A stretch of DNA of 60,229 nt, taken from NCBI RefSeq assembly GCF_003315515.1, contig NZ_QNRY01000020.1, positions 1-60,229 on the forward strand. The letters are read 5' to 3'. A program made the translations under genes and the position numbers. Below, piece by piece: positions 32,473 to 46,625 of this stretch (position 1 is the first letter of the stretch; each line of letters starts with the position of its first letter). The notes beneath the pieces were generated by a model, which saw only the letters and a program-made list of their open reading frames with translations, was not told the DNA's origin and made no database searches. This stretch comes from Brenneria salicis ATCC 15712 = DSM 30166. Lineage in GTDB: Bacteria; Pseudomonadota; Gammaproteobacteria; Enterobacterales; Enterobacteriaceae.

Positions 32473-33396
32473 TTATTTTTTATCCAATGCGTCGTTCACA
32501 TCACGTACCAGCGCCTGATAACTTTGCAAACCGCCGGCAATATAAAGCGAAGAGGAATCAAGGTAGATAACACGGTTGTTCCGCCAGGCGGCCGTTTTAT
32601 AGATCAGCGGATTATCCAGTACCTGTAATGCCGACTCGCTGCCGGTACGACCAATCGCGCTGTCGCGATCCAGTACGAATAACCACTCAGGATTGACGCT
32701 CAGCAGGAACTCCGACGTCACCACATTGCCGTGACGTCCGGCCTCAGGAAACTCGGTTGCGGGTTTAAATCCCAACTCATCGAAAACAAAGCCGAAACGG
32801 GATTTCGGGCCATAGGCGGACATTTTTCCGCCTGTCACCATCAGCACCAGCGCACTGCCTGCGTTAGCGGCTTTTTCACGGGTCTGGGCGATATTCTGCT
32901 TGAAGTCCGCCAGTTGTTTTTTGGCTTCATCTTCTTTGCCAAAAATGGTTCCCAATTGTTCGATACGCTGGGAAAAGCTGGTCATAAACTGACTTTCATC
33001 AACATCCATGGAAATGGTCGGCGCAATAGCGCTCAATTTATCGTAAGCATCGCGGGTACGTCCGCCAGCGATAATCAGATCAGGCTTGGCGCTGCTGATT
33101 GCCTCGTAATTCGGTTCGAATAACGTACCGGCGTCGAAGTACTCATTACCACTATATTTGGCAAGAAACGGGGGTAAACGCGTACCGTTCTTCGGTACGC
33201 CAGCAACATTCACATTCAGCGCATCCAATGTATCCAGAACAGCCGGATCGAAAACAATAACTTTCTCAGGCTGTTGCGGCACCTGCGTCATCCCCTGAGC
33301 GTGCTCAATGCTGATCGTTTGCGTTGCTTCACCGGGGGCGGAAGTTTGATCGCACCCAGTCAGCGCCAATATGGACGCTAATAGTGTTGTTTTCAT
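32473..33396 (-). CDS. Ferric siderophore ABC importer, binding lipoprotein (FatB/VctP-like)
   Basis: A periplasmic siderophore-binding lipoprotein of the FatB/VctP/YclQ/CeuE branch. The signal ends in the lipobox LTGC, and the mature part has the class III binding-protein layout: VIVFDPAVLDTLDALNV and AISSAKPDLIIAGG. Start choice is uncertain: the ATG at 33396 gives a short lipoprotein signal, while an in-frame ATG at 33426 gives a longer one; neither has a strong ribosome-binding site. It is the first gene of the importer operon and sits below a Fur-like box. Confidence 0.9.
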   Translation of the reverse strand: MKTTLLASILALTGCDQTSAPGEATQTISIEHAQGMTQVPQQPEKVIVFDPAVLDTLDALNVNVAGVPKNGTRLPPFLAKYSGNEYFDAGTLFEPNYEAISSAKPDLIIAGGRTRDAYDKLSAIAPTISMDVDESQFMTSFSQRIEQLGTIFGKEDEAKKQLADFKQNIAQTREKAANAGSALVLMVTGGKMSAYGPKSRFGFVFDELGFKPATEFPEAGRHGNVVTSEFLLSVNPEWLFVLDRDSAIGRTGSESALQVLDNPLIYKTAAWRNNRVIYLDSSSLYIAGGLQSYQALVRDVNDALDKK

Positions 33397-33469
33397 CGCA
33401 ATCGCTACGTTCACCCGCTCACTCATCTGCTGTCGCTGCGTTTTGCCTGAGACGGCCTCAAGCAATAAA

Positions 33470-33488
33470 GAATTTCATTATCATTCGC
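33470..33488 (-). promoter_or_regulatory. Fur box of the siderophore importer
   Basis: On the minus strand this reads GCGAATGATAATGAAATTC, about 13 of 19 matches to the Fur consensus including an uninterrupted AATGATAAT. It lies 70-90 bases upstream of the binding-lipoprotein gene and fits iron-repressed import. Confidence 0.75.
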
Positions 33489-33655
33489 ATTAAGAGGAAA
33501 AAGTGTAACCGAATGCGAGTATGGATGACTAGCAATTAAGGGATGAGCAAAAGTGAGCGACATCAGGAAAGTGCGCTTGCGCGCGTTATTCAGTGTTATT
33601 CTTAGTGCCTGTTATCCGTTTCCGCCTGAGAGCGATCATTTAATCAAACGCAAAT

Positions 33656-35083
33656 ATGGCCGATAAAACGCAACCCACATTTTTCATTCACGACTATGAG
33701 ACGTTCGGTAAACATCCCGCGCGCGATCGTCCCGCACAGTTTGCCGGTATCCGTACTGATATGGATTTCAATATCATCGATGAACCCCTGGTTATTTATT
33801 GCAAACCGACCGATGACTATCTGCCTGACCCCGAAGCGGTGATGATCACCGGGATAACCCCCCAGTTGGCCATCTCCAAAGGCATCAATGAAGCCGAGTT
33901 TGCACGCCATATTCACGATGCTTTCAGCGTACCTGGCACCTGTATCATGGGATACAACAATATCCGGTTTGATGATGAAGTCAGCCGCAATATTTTTTAC
34001 CGCAACTTCTATGATCCCTATGCCTACAGTTGGCAAAACGGCAATTCCCGCTGGGATTTACTGGATGCGTTGCGCGCCTGCTATGCGCTGCGTCCAGAGG
34101 GCATTGTCTGGCCTGAAAATGACGCAGGGTTGCCCAGCTTCAAACTGGAGCATCTGACCACCACCAATGGCGTCGCGCACGAACATGCCCATGATGCGAT
34201 GTCCGATGTCTACGCTACTATCGCCATGGCGAAATTGTTGAAACAAGCGCAACCCAAACTGTTTGATTATCTATTCCAGTTACGCAATAAGAATAAAGTC
34301 AGCCAGCTTATCGATGTGCCGCAAATGAAGCCGCTGGTGCATGTTTCCGGTATGTTCGGCGCGGCACGAGGCAACACCAGTTGGGTCGCGCCGCTCGCCT
34401 GGCACCCGGACAACCGCAACGCGGTGATTGTGTGCGATCTGGCTGGCGATATGACGCCGCTGCTAACCCTGGATGCCGATGCATTGCGCGAACGATTGTA
34501 TACGCCTCGCGATCAGTTAACTCCAGACCAAAGCCAGGCGCCGCTCAAACTGGTTCATATCAATAAATGCCCGGTTCTGGCACCCGCCAGCGCCTTGCGT
34601 CCAGAAGATGCGGCGCGGCTGGGGATTGATCGCCAGCGCAGTCTGGATAACCTGGCGTTGCTGCGCCAGAACTCGCAGGTCAGAGAAAAAGCCGTCGAAC
34701 TGTTTACTCAATCCTCACCGTTCCCTGCGCTTAGTGACGTTGACCTCAGGTTGTACGATGGGTTTTTCGGCGATGCGGATCGTATGTCCATGAAAATTAT
34801 TCTGGAAACGGCGCCGCAAAATCTCCCGGCGTTAGATCTCAAATTTGTCGATGATCGTCTGGAACCACTATTGTTCCGCTATCGGGCGCGCAATTTTCCC
34901 CAAACACTGGATGATGGTGAACAACAGCGCTGGTTACAGCATCGGAAATCTGTATTTACCGCTGAACGCTTACAGGAATACATTGTGCAACTAGAGGCGC
35001 TTTATCAACGTTATGAAGGTGATAAACCCAAAACAGCCCTGATCAAGGCCCTCTTTACCTATGCGCAGACACTGACCAGTTGA
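33656..35083 (+). CDS. sbcB: Exodeoxyribonuclease I
   Basis: SbcB degrades single-stranded DNA 3' to 5' and acts in recombination and mismatch repair. The 475 residues equal E. coli. The DEDD exonuclease motif ExoI is HDYETFG (Asp13, Glu15), with GYNNIRFDDEV and the HDAMSDVYAT motif as further conserved elements. It is divergent from the siderophore operon and followed by a terminator. It lies near his in E. coli too. Confidence 0.98.
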   Translation: MADKTQPTFFIHDYETFGKHPARDRPAQFAGIRTDMDFNIIDEPLVIYCKPTDDYLPDPEAVMITGITPQLAISKGINEAEFARHIHDAFSVPGTCIMGYNNIRFDDEVSRNIFYRNFYDPYAYSWQNGNSRWDLLDALRACYALRPEGIVWPENDAGLPSFKLEHLTTTNGVAHEHAHDAMSDVYATIAMAKLLKQAQPKLFDYLFQLRNKNKVSQLIDVPQMKPLVHVSGMFGAARGNTSWVAPLAWHPDNRNAVIVCDLAGDMTPLLTLDADALRERLYTPRDQLTPDQSQAPLKLVHINKCPVLAPASALRPEDAARLGIDRQRSLDNLALLRQNSQVREKAVELFTQSSPFPALSDVDLRLYDGFFGDADRMSMKIILETAPQNLPALDLKFVDDRLEPLLFRYRARNFPQTLDDGEQQRWLQHRKSVFTAERLQEYIVQLEALYQRYEGDKPKTALIKALFTYAQTLTS

Positions 35084-35095
35084 CTCGCCGCCATA

Positions 35096-35128
35096 AAAAA
35101 AGCGGAGAATGATGCTCCGCTTAATTAT
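35096..35128. terminator. Terminator between sbcB and the PilZ gene
   Basis: AGCGGAG and CTCCGCT form a stem; T residues follow on the plus strand and seven T on the minus strand, so it may serve both convergent genes. Confidence 0.85.
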
Positions 35129-35171
35129 TTCGCTGTTGAAAGTCTATGCCGTAAAGGTTGCGGCTAAAAAA

Positions 35172-35927
35172 TCACATTTCCTGAAACTTTCTTTTTTTCT
35201 CATTCTGCAATCTTTCGAGCTCAAAAATGACCTGTTGCAAATCACGCTCTTGTGCGGCGGATAAGGCAGGAAATTTAAAGCTCAGACGCTGGGTCAGTTT
35301 GATTTCGCCTTTATTATCGACAACCTTCACCGCCGACTGGCTGATAAACTGTAAATCAACACAGAAAAAGCCATATTCGTCGAGATCCATTTCAACCTGC
35401 TCGATAATATCGCCCGGATTCAACAACATCGATGTATCCCGATCGGTATATAAACTCAGCCCCCCTAAAGACAAATCTTTGATCGTGAATTGAAAATTAG
35501 TTTCATCCGGCAATTCCCCGCGACACATCAACGGCGGCCACAATGGTGTGTTGATGCGAAAATAGGTTCTGCGTTGGATCAGATAAAGTTGCTCAGGAAT
35601 GGATGCCGTAAATGCCGGTAATCCCTGAAAATCGATAGTGCGGCCAATTTCCGTCTGAAACTCGACCTTGGCGCCGGCGGGTTCGGCGACAAACGACAAT
35701 AAACCGGCATACAACGCCCGACTGTTCTCATGCTCTACCCCGCCCAGGTCAAAAACGAAAATATCACTATCGGCCATGACATCAAGAATTTTACTGATGA
35801 ATTGACCATGTTCATGATGAACCATTACGGTCGTGTCATTCTTCTTCAACTCACGCAGCGTTGCACAGATAGCCAGTTTATTGCGTTTAACAAACTGCTC
35901 TTTTAGGTTTTCATCCACCGTTCTCAT
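35172..35927 (-). CDS. YcgR-like PilZ-domain c-di-GMP effector
   Basis: A 251-residue protein with an N-terminal YcgR domain (about residues 1-110) and a PilZ domain. The c-di-GMP binding elements are intact: RRTYFR at 119-124 and DLSLGG at 151-156. E. coli YcgR is a flagellar brake that binds the motor when c-di-GMP is high, and the length (244) is similar. No flagellar genes lie nearby here; the gene sits between sbcB and yeeZ. The role as a brake is by homology. The start at 35927 follows GGTGGGG closely; an ATG at 35936 is possible. Confidence 0.8.
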   Translation of the reverse strand: MRTVDENLKEQFVKRNKLAICATLRELKKNDTTVMVHHEHGQFISKILDVMADSDIFVFDLGGVEHENSRALYAGLLSFVAEPAGAKVEFQTEIGRTIDFQGLPAFTASIPEQLYLIQRRTYFRINTPLWPPLMCRGELPDETNFQFTIKDLSLGGLSLYTDRDTSMLLNPGDIIEQVEMDLDEYGFFCVDLQFISQSAVKVVDNKGEIKLTQRLSFKFPALSAAQERDLQQVIFELERLQNEKKRKFQEM

Positions 35928-36072
35928 CCCCACCATCAATGGTTTTATTGCCGCATATTTAATGAAACATATGATACAAACCGGTTTAAACGCTATCGAC
36001 ACATCTCCCTTGCAACTTTAGAAGAATTAAGCAGAAAAGCATTTAAACGCTCGAATATCCGGCACTGCCTGA

Positions 36073-36900
36073 CTAATTCAGCGGCATCGTCATCGGATCG
36101 GGATATTGATATTCAAACCCAAGTTCACGACAAATGCGCTGTCCGTCCACCAAACGTCCCGGCGTATCGTCGCTTTCCGTTACAAACTGCGGCGGCGCCA
36201 GATTAAGTTTGCGCGCCTGATCGGGATAATAATCCTGTCTGGCGGGATGTTCCGGCGCACAGAGGTTATAGAGGTGTCCGCCGTGTGGCCGTTTCAGCAG
36301 CAGTTGAATTGCCGACATCACATCTTCCTGATGCACCAGATTCACACCATGAGCGCCATCGCGTAATGCCGTTTTCCCTGCCAGAAAACGCCCCGGATGA
36401 CGCTCACCGCCAACCAATCCCGCCAAACGCAGAATATCAACGGCGGTATCCGGCAGATGCTGCAACCATTGCTCAAGCGATACCAGCACTTTCCCCGCGC
36501 GGGTGATCGGGTTTAACGGCGAATTTTCTTTTACCATTCCCACGCTACCGCCATAAACGGACGTTGAACTGGTGAAAATAATACGCGGTACATGAAAAAC
36601 GCGCGCGGTATTGACCAGTTGCTGCACAGCCTGCGCATAACCTTCTCCGCTTTGTGCCGTGCGGCTGACGGGTAGCGTGATAATGAGCACGTCCACCTGC
36701 AATAGGGCGTTGAGCTCATCGGTATTGCATTGCAGTTCGGGGGTAAGTTTGAGCAGATAACATTCGATACCGCTCATCCGGGCCGCCTCCACGCCATCAA
36801 TCGTCGTTTTACTACCGACAACCTGATAGCCCTGTCCATTGAGCGCCAACGCCAGCGGCATTCCCAACCACCCCAATCCGATAATCGCCACTTTTTTCAT
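36073..36900 (-). CDS. yeeZ: YeeZ, NAD(P)-dependent epimerase/dehydratase-like protein
   Basis: A 275-residue extended short-chain dehydrogenase-like protein matching E. coli YeeZ (274). It has an N-terminal dinucleotide-binding motif GLGWLGMP and the conserved IIFTSSTSVYG and EDVMSAI segments. Its substrate is unknown. The ATG at 36900 gives MKKVAIIGLGWLG as in E. coli, preceded by GTGGAG; the 90 bases of open frame upstream are not conserved. It is divergent from the his operon. Confidence 0.9.
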   Translation of the reverse strand: MKKVAIIGLGWLGMPLALALNGQGYQVVGSKTTIDGVEAARMSGIECYLLKLTPELQCNTDELNALLQVDVLIITLPVSRTAQSGEGYAQAVQQLVNTARVFHVPRIIFTSSTSVYGGSVGMVKENSPLNPITRAGKVLVSLEQWLQHLPDTAVDILRLAGLVGGERHPGRFLAGKTALRDGAHGVNLVHQEDVMSAIQLLLKRPHGGHLYNLCAPEHPARQDYYPDQARKLNLAPPQFVTESDDTPGRLVDGQRICRELGFEYQYPDPMTMPLN

Positions 36901-37004
36901 TGTCCGCTCCACCTCGACCTTCATCTCGCCATCCTGCGCACTAACAACCATAATCCCACGCTTCATCGCGCATTCAATAAAAACCCGCAATGATTAAAAA
37001 ACAG

Positions 37005-37034
37005 TTGCGTGCAGGCCGGTACATGGTTTAGGTT
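37005..37034 (+). promoter_or_regulatory. Candidate his operon promoter
   Basis: TTGCGT and TAGGTT are separated by 18 bases, about 45 bases upstream of the hisL start. TAGGTT is the same -10 hexamer as in the Salmonella his promoter, which is stringently controlled. Confidence 0.55.
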
Positions 37035-37077
37035 ATTCGGCAGGTAGTATTACTTCAGTATAACCAAGAGACATTTT

Positions 37078-37125
37078 ATGACACGCGTTCTGTTTAACCA
37101 CCATCATCACCATCATCCTGACTAG
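37078..37125 (+). CDS. hisL: his operon leader peptide
   Basis: A 15-residue leader peptide MTRVLFNHHHHHHPD. Translation of six consecutive histidine codons (CAC and CAT mixed) senses charged tRNA-His: stalling at low charging allows antitermination at the downstream attenuator. E. coli HisL has seven histidines and closely similar flanks (MTRV-F-H). It lies about 60 bases upstream of the attenuator terminator. Confidence 0.96.
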   Translation: MTRVLFNHHHHHHPD

Positions 37126-37188
37126 TCTTTCAGGCGGTTGGTGCTGGAAGACATTAAGATCTTCCAGTGGCGCAGAACGAAAAGAGAG

Positions 37189-37219
37189 CCCTCGGAAGAT
37201 CACTTCCGAGGGTTTTTTT
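37189..37219 (+). terminator. his attenuator terminator
   Basis: CCCTCGGAAG and CTTCCGAGGG form a ten-base-pair stem with a four-base loop and a run of seven T, between hisL and hisG. Upstream pairs such as CTGGAAGA with TCTTCCAG at 37144-37166 can form an alternative structure. Confidence 0.95.
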
Positions 37220-37276
37220 ATTGTTGGCCCATGTATTTGAAAATAGTACTTAATTTGACAGGTTAATGAGGTTTCC

Positions 37277-38176
37277 ATGCTGGATAAAACACGTTTACGG
37301 ATAGCAATGCAAAAGTCAGGTCGTTTGAGTGATGATTCACGCGAACTGTTGGCTCGTTGTGGTATTAAAATCAATTTACATCAACAACGTCTTATCGCTT
37401 TTGCTGAAAATATGCCGATTGATATTCTGCGCGTCCGCGATGATGATATCCCCGGTCTGGTTATGGATGGTGTGGTCGATTTGGGGATTATCGGCGAAAA
37501 CGTTCTGGAAGAGGAACTGCTCAACCGCCGTGCTCAGGGCGAAGATCCGCGCTACTTTACCCTGCGTCGTCTGGATTTCGGCGGTTGCCGTTTGTCTCTG
37601 GCGATGGCGCTGGATGAAGAGTACACCGGAACGCAATGTCTGCAAAACAAACGCATCGCCACGTCCTACCCTCACCTGCTCAAACAATATCTCGATCGTC
37701 AATCCGTCAATTTCAAATCCTGCCTGTTGAATGGTTCGGTTGAAGTGGCCCCACGCGCCGGATTAGCAGATGCCATCTGCGATCTGGTTTCCACTGGCGC
37801 CACACTGGAAGCCAATGGCCTACGTGAAGTCGAGGTTATCTATCGTTCCAAAGCCTGCCTGATCCAGCGTGATGGCGAAATGCCCGCCGATAAACAGGAG
37901 TTGATTGATAAATTGCTGACGCGGATGCAGGGCGTTATTCAGGCGCGTGAATCAAAATATATTATGTTGCACGCGCCCAGCGAGCGTCTGGAAGAAGTTA
38001 TTGCATTATTGCCGGGCGCTGAACGCCCAACCCTGCTGCCGCTGGCTGGCGATCAAAGCCGCGTCGCCATGCATATGGTCAGCAGCGAAACCCTGTTCTG
38101 GGAAACCATGGAAAAACTCAAATCGCTAGGCGCCAGTTCCATTCTGGTATTGCCAATTGAAAAAATGATGGAGTGA
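37277..38176 (+). CDS. hisG: ATP phosphoribosyltransferase (long form)
   Basis: HisG joins ATP and PRPP, the committed and feedback-inhibited step of histidine synthesis. The 299 residues equal E. coli long-form HisG. The phosphate-binding SGRL near the N-terminus, the [13 protein letters not shown] segment and [22 protein letters not shown] motif are visible; the C-terminal ACT-like regulatory domain begins after about residue 225. GAGG lies five bases before the ATG. Confidence 0.98.
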   Translation: MLDKTRLRIAMQKSGRLSDDSRELLARCGIKINLHQQRLIAFAENMPIDILRVRDDDIPGLVMDGVVDLGIIGENVLEEELLNRRAQGEDPRYFTLRRLDFGGCRLSLAMALDEEYTGTQCLQNKRIATSYPHLLKQYLDRQSVNFKSCLLNGSVEVAPRAGLADAICDLVSTGATLEANGLREVEVIYRSKACLIQRDGEMPADKQELIDKLLTRMQGVIQARESKYIMLHAPSERLEEVIALLPGAERPTLLPLAGDQSRVAMHMVSSETLFWETMEKLKSLGASSILVLPIEKMME

Positions 38177-38181
38177 TGTCG

Positions 38182-40586
<2,405 letters not shown>

Positions 40587-40601
40587 TCTTAAGGAGCCAA
40601 T

Positions 40602-41669
40602 GTGGGCCAGAAATACCTCTTTATCGACCGTGATGGAACCTTGATCGCTGAACCGCCTGAGGATTTTCAGGTTGACCGACTGGATAAACTGGCGTTGGAA
40701 CCGGATGTCATTCCATCGCTGCTGGCGTTGCAGAAAGCAGGCTATAAGCTGGTGATGATCACCAATCAGGACGGGCTGGGCACCGCCAGTTTCCCGCAGG
40801 AAACATTCGATCCGCCGCACAATCTCATGATGCAGATCCTGACGTCTCAAGGGATTCGCTTTGGCGAGATCCTGATTTGCCCTCACCTGCCGGCGGACAA
40901 TTGCGCCTGCCGTAAACCCAAAACCGCGTTGGTGACGGCCTATCTGCAAGATGGCGTACTGGATCGGGCGAACAGCTATGTCATCGGGGATCGCGAAACC
41001 GATCTGCAACTGGCGCAAAACATGAGCATCACCGGATTACGTTATCAACGTGAAACGCTTAACTGGGCGGAAATCGCCCGCCAACTGACCAAACGTAATC
41101 GTCACGCGCATGTCAATCGCGTGACGCGTGAAACGGCTATTGACGTTAATGTCTGGCTGGATCAGGAAGGCAACAGCAAAATCAATACCGGCGTCGGCTT
41201 CTTCGATCACATGTTGGATCAAATCGCCACCCACGGCGGTTTCCGTATGCAAATCGAAGTCAAAGGCGATCTGTATATTGACGATCACCACACGGTGGAA
41301 GATACCGGCTTGGCGCTGGGTGAAGCGCTGAACAAGGCGCTGGGCGACAAACGCGGGATTGGCCGTTTTGGTTTCGTGCTGCCGATGGATGAATGCCTGG
41401 CCCGCTGTGCGCTGGATATCTCCGGGCGTCCGCATCTGGAATATAAAGCCGAGTTCAGCTACCAGCGCGTGGGTGATTTGAGCACGGAAATGGTGGAACA
41501 CTTCTTCCGCTCACTGTCTTACGCTATGGCCTGTACCCTGCACTTGAAAACCAAAGGCCGTAACGACCACCACCGGGTGGAAAGTCTGTTCAAAGTGTTT
41601 GGCCGTGCGTTGCGTCAGGCCATTCGGGTTGAAGGCGATATGTTGCCGAGTTCTAAAGGGGTGCTGTAA
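40602..41669 (+). CDS. hisB: Imidazoleglycerol-phosphate dehydratase / histidinol-phosphatase
   Basis: This bifunctional enzyme catalyses the sixth and eighth steps of histidine synthesis. The 355 residues equal E. coli. The N-terminal HAD phosphatase domain (about residues 1-165) has FIDRDGTLI and a zinc-binding [14 protein letters not shown]; the dehydratase domain has [15 protein letters not shown] and [12 protein letters not shown]. The start is GTG at 40602. An ATG at 40600 overlaps it in another frame and would not give the protein. Confidence 0.97.
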   Translation: MGQKYLFIDRDGTLIAEPPEDFQVDRLDKLALEPDVIPSLLALQKAGYKLVMITNQDGLGTASFPQETFDPPHNLMMQILTSQGIRFGEILICPHLPADNCACRKPKTALVTAYLQDGVLDRANSYVIGDRETDLQLAQNMSITGLRYQRETLNWAEIARQLTKRNRHAHVNRVTRETAIDVNVWLDQEGNSKINTGVGFFDHMLDQIATHGGFRMQIEVKGDLYIDDHHTVEDTGLALGEALNKALGDKRGIGRFGFVLPMDECLARCALDISGRPHLEYKAEFSYQRVGDLSTEMVEHFFRSLSYAMACTLHLKTKGRNDHHRVESLFKVFGRALRQAIRVEGDMLPSSKGVL

Positions 41670-42259
41670 TGAAGGTCGTCATTCTGGATACCGGTTGCGC
41701 CAACCTCTCTTCTGTAACCTATGCCGTACAACGGCTTGGTTACGATCCGGTAGTCAGCCTCGAAGCCGAGATCGTGCTACAGGCCGATAAACTGTTTCTC
41801 CCTGGCGTCGGCACTGCGCAGGCGGCGATGGATCAGTTGCGGGAACGCAATCTGATCGATCTTATCAAAGCCTGTACTCAACCGGTGCTCGGCATTTGTC
41901 TCGGAATGCAATTGCTCGGTTCGTCCAGCGACGAAAGCGGCGGGATTGAGACGCTGGGCATTGTTGACGCGCCGGTAAAGCGCATGCTTGACCGTGGACT
42001 GCCGCTGCCCCATACGGGCTGGAATCAGGTAACGCCGCAGGCGGGCCACCGCTTATTCCGCGATATTGATGACGATGCCTATTTCTATTTCGTGCACGGC
42101 TACGCTATGCCGGTGTGCGCCAATACCATCGCGCAGACCAACTACGGCGAAGCATTCACCGCCGCGGTGGAAAAGGATAATTTCTTTGGCGTCCAGTTCC
42201 ACCCTGAGCGTTCCGGCGCCGCTGGCGCGCAGTTGCTGAAAAACTTTCTGGAGATGTAG
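41669..42259 (+). CDS. hisH: Imidazole glycerol phosphate synthase, glutaminase subunit
   Basis: HisH supplies ammonia from glutamine to HisF in IGP synthase. The 196 residues match E. coli. The glutaminase triad is visible: Cys in [10 protein letters not shown] and His/Glu in QFHPERSG. Its start shares one base with the hisB stop (TAATG). Confidence 0.97.
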   Translation: MKVVILDTGCANLSSVTYAVQRLGYDPVVSLEAEIVLQADKLFLPGVGTAQAAMDQLRERNLIDLIKACTQPVLGICLGMQLLGSSSDESGGIETLGIVDAPVKRMLDRGLPLPHTGWNQVTPQAGHRLFRDIDDDAYFYFVHGYAMPVCANTIAQTNYGEAFTAAVEKDNFFGVQFHPERSGAAGAQLLKNFLEM

Positions 42260-43754
<1,495 letters not shown>

Positions 43755-43761
<7 letters not shown>

Positions 43762-44390
43762 GTGCAGAACCTAAGTTAACTGAGAAAGAAAGAAGCCAAC
43801 TCGATTGGCGAAAAACGGATGGCATGTTGCCTGTCGTCGTACAGCATGCGGTTTCCGGTGAAGTCTTGATGCTGGGCTACATGAATCAGGACGCGCTGAA
43901 AGCGACTGAAGAAAGCGGCAAAGTGACATTCTTTTCACGCACCAAACAACGGCTATGGACCAAAGGCGAATCTTCCGGCAATTTTCTGAACGTGGTTTCT
44001 ATCACGCCCGATTGCGATAACGATACCTTGCTGATTCTGGCGAATCCTATCGGGCCGACCTGTCATCTGGGCAGCAGCAGCTGTTTTTCACCTGCCGCCA
44101 GCGACTGGACATTCCTCTATCAGTTAGAGCAGTTACTTGCCGAGCGTAAGCATGCGGACCCAACCAGTTCTTACACCGCCCGTTTATATGCCAGCGGCAC
44201 TAAACGCATTGCGCAGAAAGTGGGCGAGGAAGGTCTTGAAACCGCGCTGGCCGCAGCCGTGCATGATCGCGACGAGTTAACCAATGAAGCCGCCGATCTG
44301 ATGTACCATCTGTTGGTGTTGTTGCAGGATCAGAACCTGGATCTGGCAACCATCATCAATTGTCTGAAAGCACGCCATAACAACAAGTAA
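43755..44390 (+). CDS. hisI: Phosphoribosyl-AMP cyclohydrolase / phosphoribosyl-ATP pyrophosphatase
   Basis: HisI (HisIE) catalyses the second and third steps of histidine synthesis. The N-terminal cyclohydrolase domain has the metal-binding cysteines in TPDCDNDT and [12 protein letters not shown]; the C-terminal pyrophosphatase domain has [12 protein letters not shown]. It is 211 residues against 203 in E. coli, because it starts at a GTG (43755), with GGAG upstream, inside the end of hisF. It is the last gene of the operon. Confidence 0.96.
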
Positions 44391-44408
44391 TCCTGCCGCA
44401 CAAAAACA

Positions 44409-44437
44409 ACAAAGGCACCCCCGAAGGTGCCTTTTTG
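44409..44437. terminator. Terminator between hisI and ihfB
   Basis: AAGGCACC and GGTGCCTT form a strong stem with T residues following on the plus strand; it lies between convergent hisI and ihfB and may serve both. This is the second junction of the his block. Confidence 0.9.
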
Positions 44438-44456
44438 CGTAATACAGCATGCGGTA

Positions 44457-44741
44457 TTAACCGTATATATTAGCGCGGTCGCGCAGTTCCTTGCCAGGCT
44501 TGAAGTGAGGGACGTATTTACCTTCCAACTCAACTTTTTCACCCGTTTTGGGATTACGACCAACACGCGGAGCACGGTAGTGAAGTGAAAAACTGCCGAA
44601 CCCACGGATCTCAATCCGATCACCTTCAGCCAATGTAGTGGCCATCTGTTCGAGCATCTCTTTCACTGCATCCTCAACCACTTTGGCTGGGATATGAGAT
44701 TGCTGTCCAGCAAGTCTTTCAATAAGTTCAGACTTGGTCAT
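44457..44741 (-). CDS. ihfB: Integration host factor, beta subunit
   Basis: IHF-beta pairs with IHF-alpha to bend DNA at specific sites for recombination, replication and transcription. With the start at 44741 it is 94 residues, as in E. coli. The HU/IHF family arm [23 protein letters not shown] is conserved. GGAGG precedes the ATG. It lies downstream of rpsA on the same strand, as in E. coli, but comEC no longer follows it. Confidence 0.97.
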   Translation of the reverse strand: MTKSELIERLAGQQSHIPAKVVEDAVKEMLEQMATTLAEGDRIEIRGFGSFSLHYRAPRVGRNPKTGEKVELEGKYVPHFKPGKELRDRANIYG

Positions 44742-44829
44742 AGTTCCTCCAAGTACATGGTTATAAATAACCATGATAACTTACTACCGTTCCAAGAATG
44801 AGCAACCAATGTTGCTCATTCCACCGTTA

Positions 44830-46506
44830 TTACTCGCCTTTTGCTGCTTTGAACGCTTCTGCCATCGCGTTAGAGAAATTGCCTTCTTCTTGCTTGGTAT
44901 TGTTCACCGTCTCAATGGCATCTTTCTCGTCGGCTTCGTCTTTAGCACGAACAGACAGGCTGACAACACGGTTCTTACGATCCACACCGGTGTATTTCGC
45001 TTCAACGCTATCGCCAACGTTCAGCACCAGCGTTGCGTCTTCAACGCGGTCACGTGAAGCTTCAGAAGCACGCAGATAGCCTTCAACGCCGTCCGCTAAT
45101 TCAACTGTAGCACCTTTGGCGTCAACTGCAGTAACTTTACCAGTAACAATAGCGCCTTTCTTGTTGACAGACAGGTAGTTATTGAACGGGTCTTCAGCCA
45201 GTTGTTTCACGCCCAGGGAAATACGTTCGCGTTCTGCATCAACCTGCAACACGACAGCGGCGATTTCATCGCCTTTCTTGTATTCGCGAACGGCTTCTTC
45301 GCCAGCCACGTTCCAGGAGATGTCGGACAGGTGAACCAGACCGTCGATGCCGCCATCCAGACCGATGAAGATGCCGAAATCAGTAATGGACTTGATCTTG
45401 CCTTCAACGCGGTCGCCTTTGTTGTGGGTTTCAGCGAATTGCTGCCACGGGTTGGCTTTGCATTGTTTCAGACCCAGGGAGATACGACGACGCTCTTCGT
45501 CAATATCCAGAACCATAACTTCCACTACATCGCCGACATTAACCACTTTGGACGGATGAATGTTTTTGTTGGTCCAATCCATTTCGGATACGTGCACCAG
45601 ACCTTCAACGCCTTCTTCGATTTCAACGAAGCAGCCGTAATCAGTCAGGTTGGTCACGCGGCCAGTCAGACGCGTGCTTTCCGGGTAACGCTTAGCGATA
45701 GCGACCCATGGATCTTCGCCCAGTTGTTTCAGGCCCAGGGACACACGAGTACGCTCGCGGTCGAATTTCAGCACTTTAACCGTGATTTCATCGCCCACAT
45801 TGACGATTTCGCTCGGATGTTTAACACGTTTCCATGCCATATCAGTGATATGCAGCAAGCCGTCAACGCCACCCAGATCAACGAATGCACCGTAGTCAGT
45901 GAGGTTCTTGACGATACCTTTAACTTCCATGCCTTCTTGCAGGTTTTCCAGCAGTTGATCGCGTTCAGCGCTGTTTTCAGATTCAATAACCGCACGGCGG
46001 GAAACCACAACGTTGTTGCGTTTCTGATCCAGCTTGATCACTTTGAACTCAAGCTCTTTGCCTTCCAGATGCAGCGTGTCACGAACCGGACGAACGTCTA
46101 CCAGAGAGCCTGGCAGGAATGCACGAATACCGTTGAGCTCAACCGTGAAACCGCCTTTGACTTTACCGTTGATCACACCGGTAACCGTCGCTGCTTCTTC
46201 GTAAGCTTTTTCCAGCATCAGCCATGCTTCATGACGTTTAGCTTTCTCACGAGACAGCAGCGTTTCACCAAAGCCGTCTTCAACAGCGTCCAGCGCGACG
46301 TCTACTTCATCGCCAACCTGAATTTCCAGTTCGCCCTGCGCGTTTTTAAATTGCTCCACCGGAATGGCGGATTCAGATTTCAGACCGGCGTCAACCAGTA
46401 CGACATCTTTATCAATAGCAACCACAACACCGCGAACGATGGAACCAGGCCGGGTTTCGATTTCTTTCAGGGATTCTTCAAAGAGTTGAGCAAAAGATTC
46501 AGTCAT
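44830..46506 (-). CDS. rpsA: 30S ribosomal protein S1
   Basis: S1 binds mRNA leaders and helps initiation on the 30S subunit. The start at 46506 gives [21 protein letters not shown] and 558 residues, against 557 in E. coli. Six S1-type OB-fold domains are visible as repeated units (for example [59 protein letters not shown]). The 119-base leader to cmk is long, and in E. coli this leader mediates autoregulation. It is highly expressed, with strongly biased codons. Confidence 0.98.
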   Translation of the reverse strand: MTESFAQLFEESLKEIETRPGSIVRGVVVAIDKDVVLVDAGLKSESAIPVEQFKNAQGELEIQVGDEVDVALDAVEDGFGETLLSREKAKRHEAWLMLEKAYEEAATVTGVINGKVKGGFTVELNGIRAFLPGSLVDVRPVRDTLHLEGKELEFKVIKLDQKRNNVVVSRRAVIESENSAERDQLLENLQEGMEVKGIVKNLTDYGAFVDLGGVDGLLHITDMAWKRVKHPSEIVNVGDEITVKVLKFDRERTRVSLGLKQLGEDPWVAIAKRYPESTRLTGRVTNLTDYGCFVEIEEGVEGLVHVSEMDWTNKNIHPSKVVNVGDVVEVMVLDIDEERRRISLGLKQCKANPWQQFAETHNKGDRVEGKIKSITDFGIFIGLDGGIDGLVHLSDISWNVAGEEAVREYKKGDEIAAVVLQVDAERERISLGVKQLAEDPFNNYLSVNKKGAIVTGKVTAVDAKGATVELADGVEGYLRASEASRDRVEDATLVLNVGDSVEAKYTGVDRKNRVVSLSVRAKDEADEKDAIETVNNTKQEEGNFSNAMAEAFKAAKGE

Positions 46507-46625
46507 GTTGATAATCTTAGGAGTCTTCAATTTAACGTCCATCTGGCATCCTGCTCGATGGGGTTGTTTAACATGCCCCGCTGTGCATCCTTACAGCGAG
46601 GTAAAAATTCGGGTGGTTGCGATCG

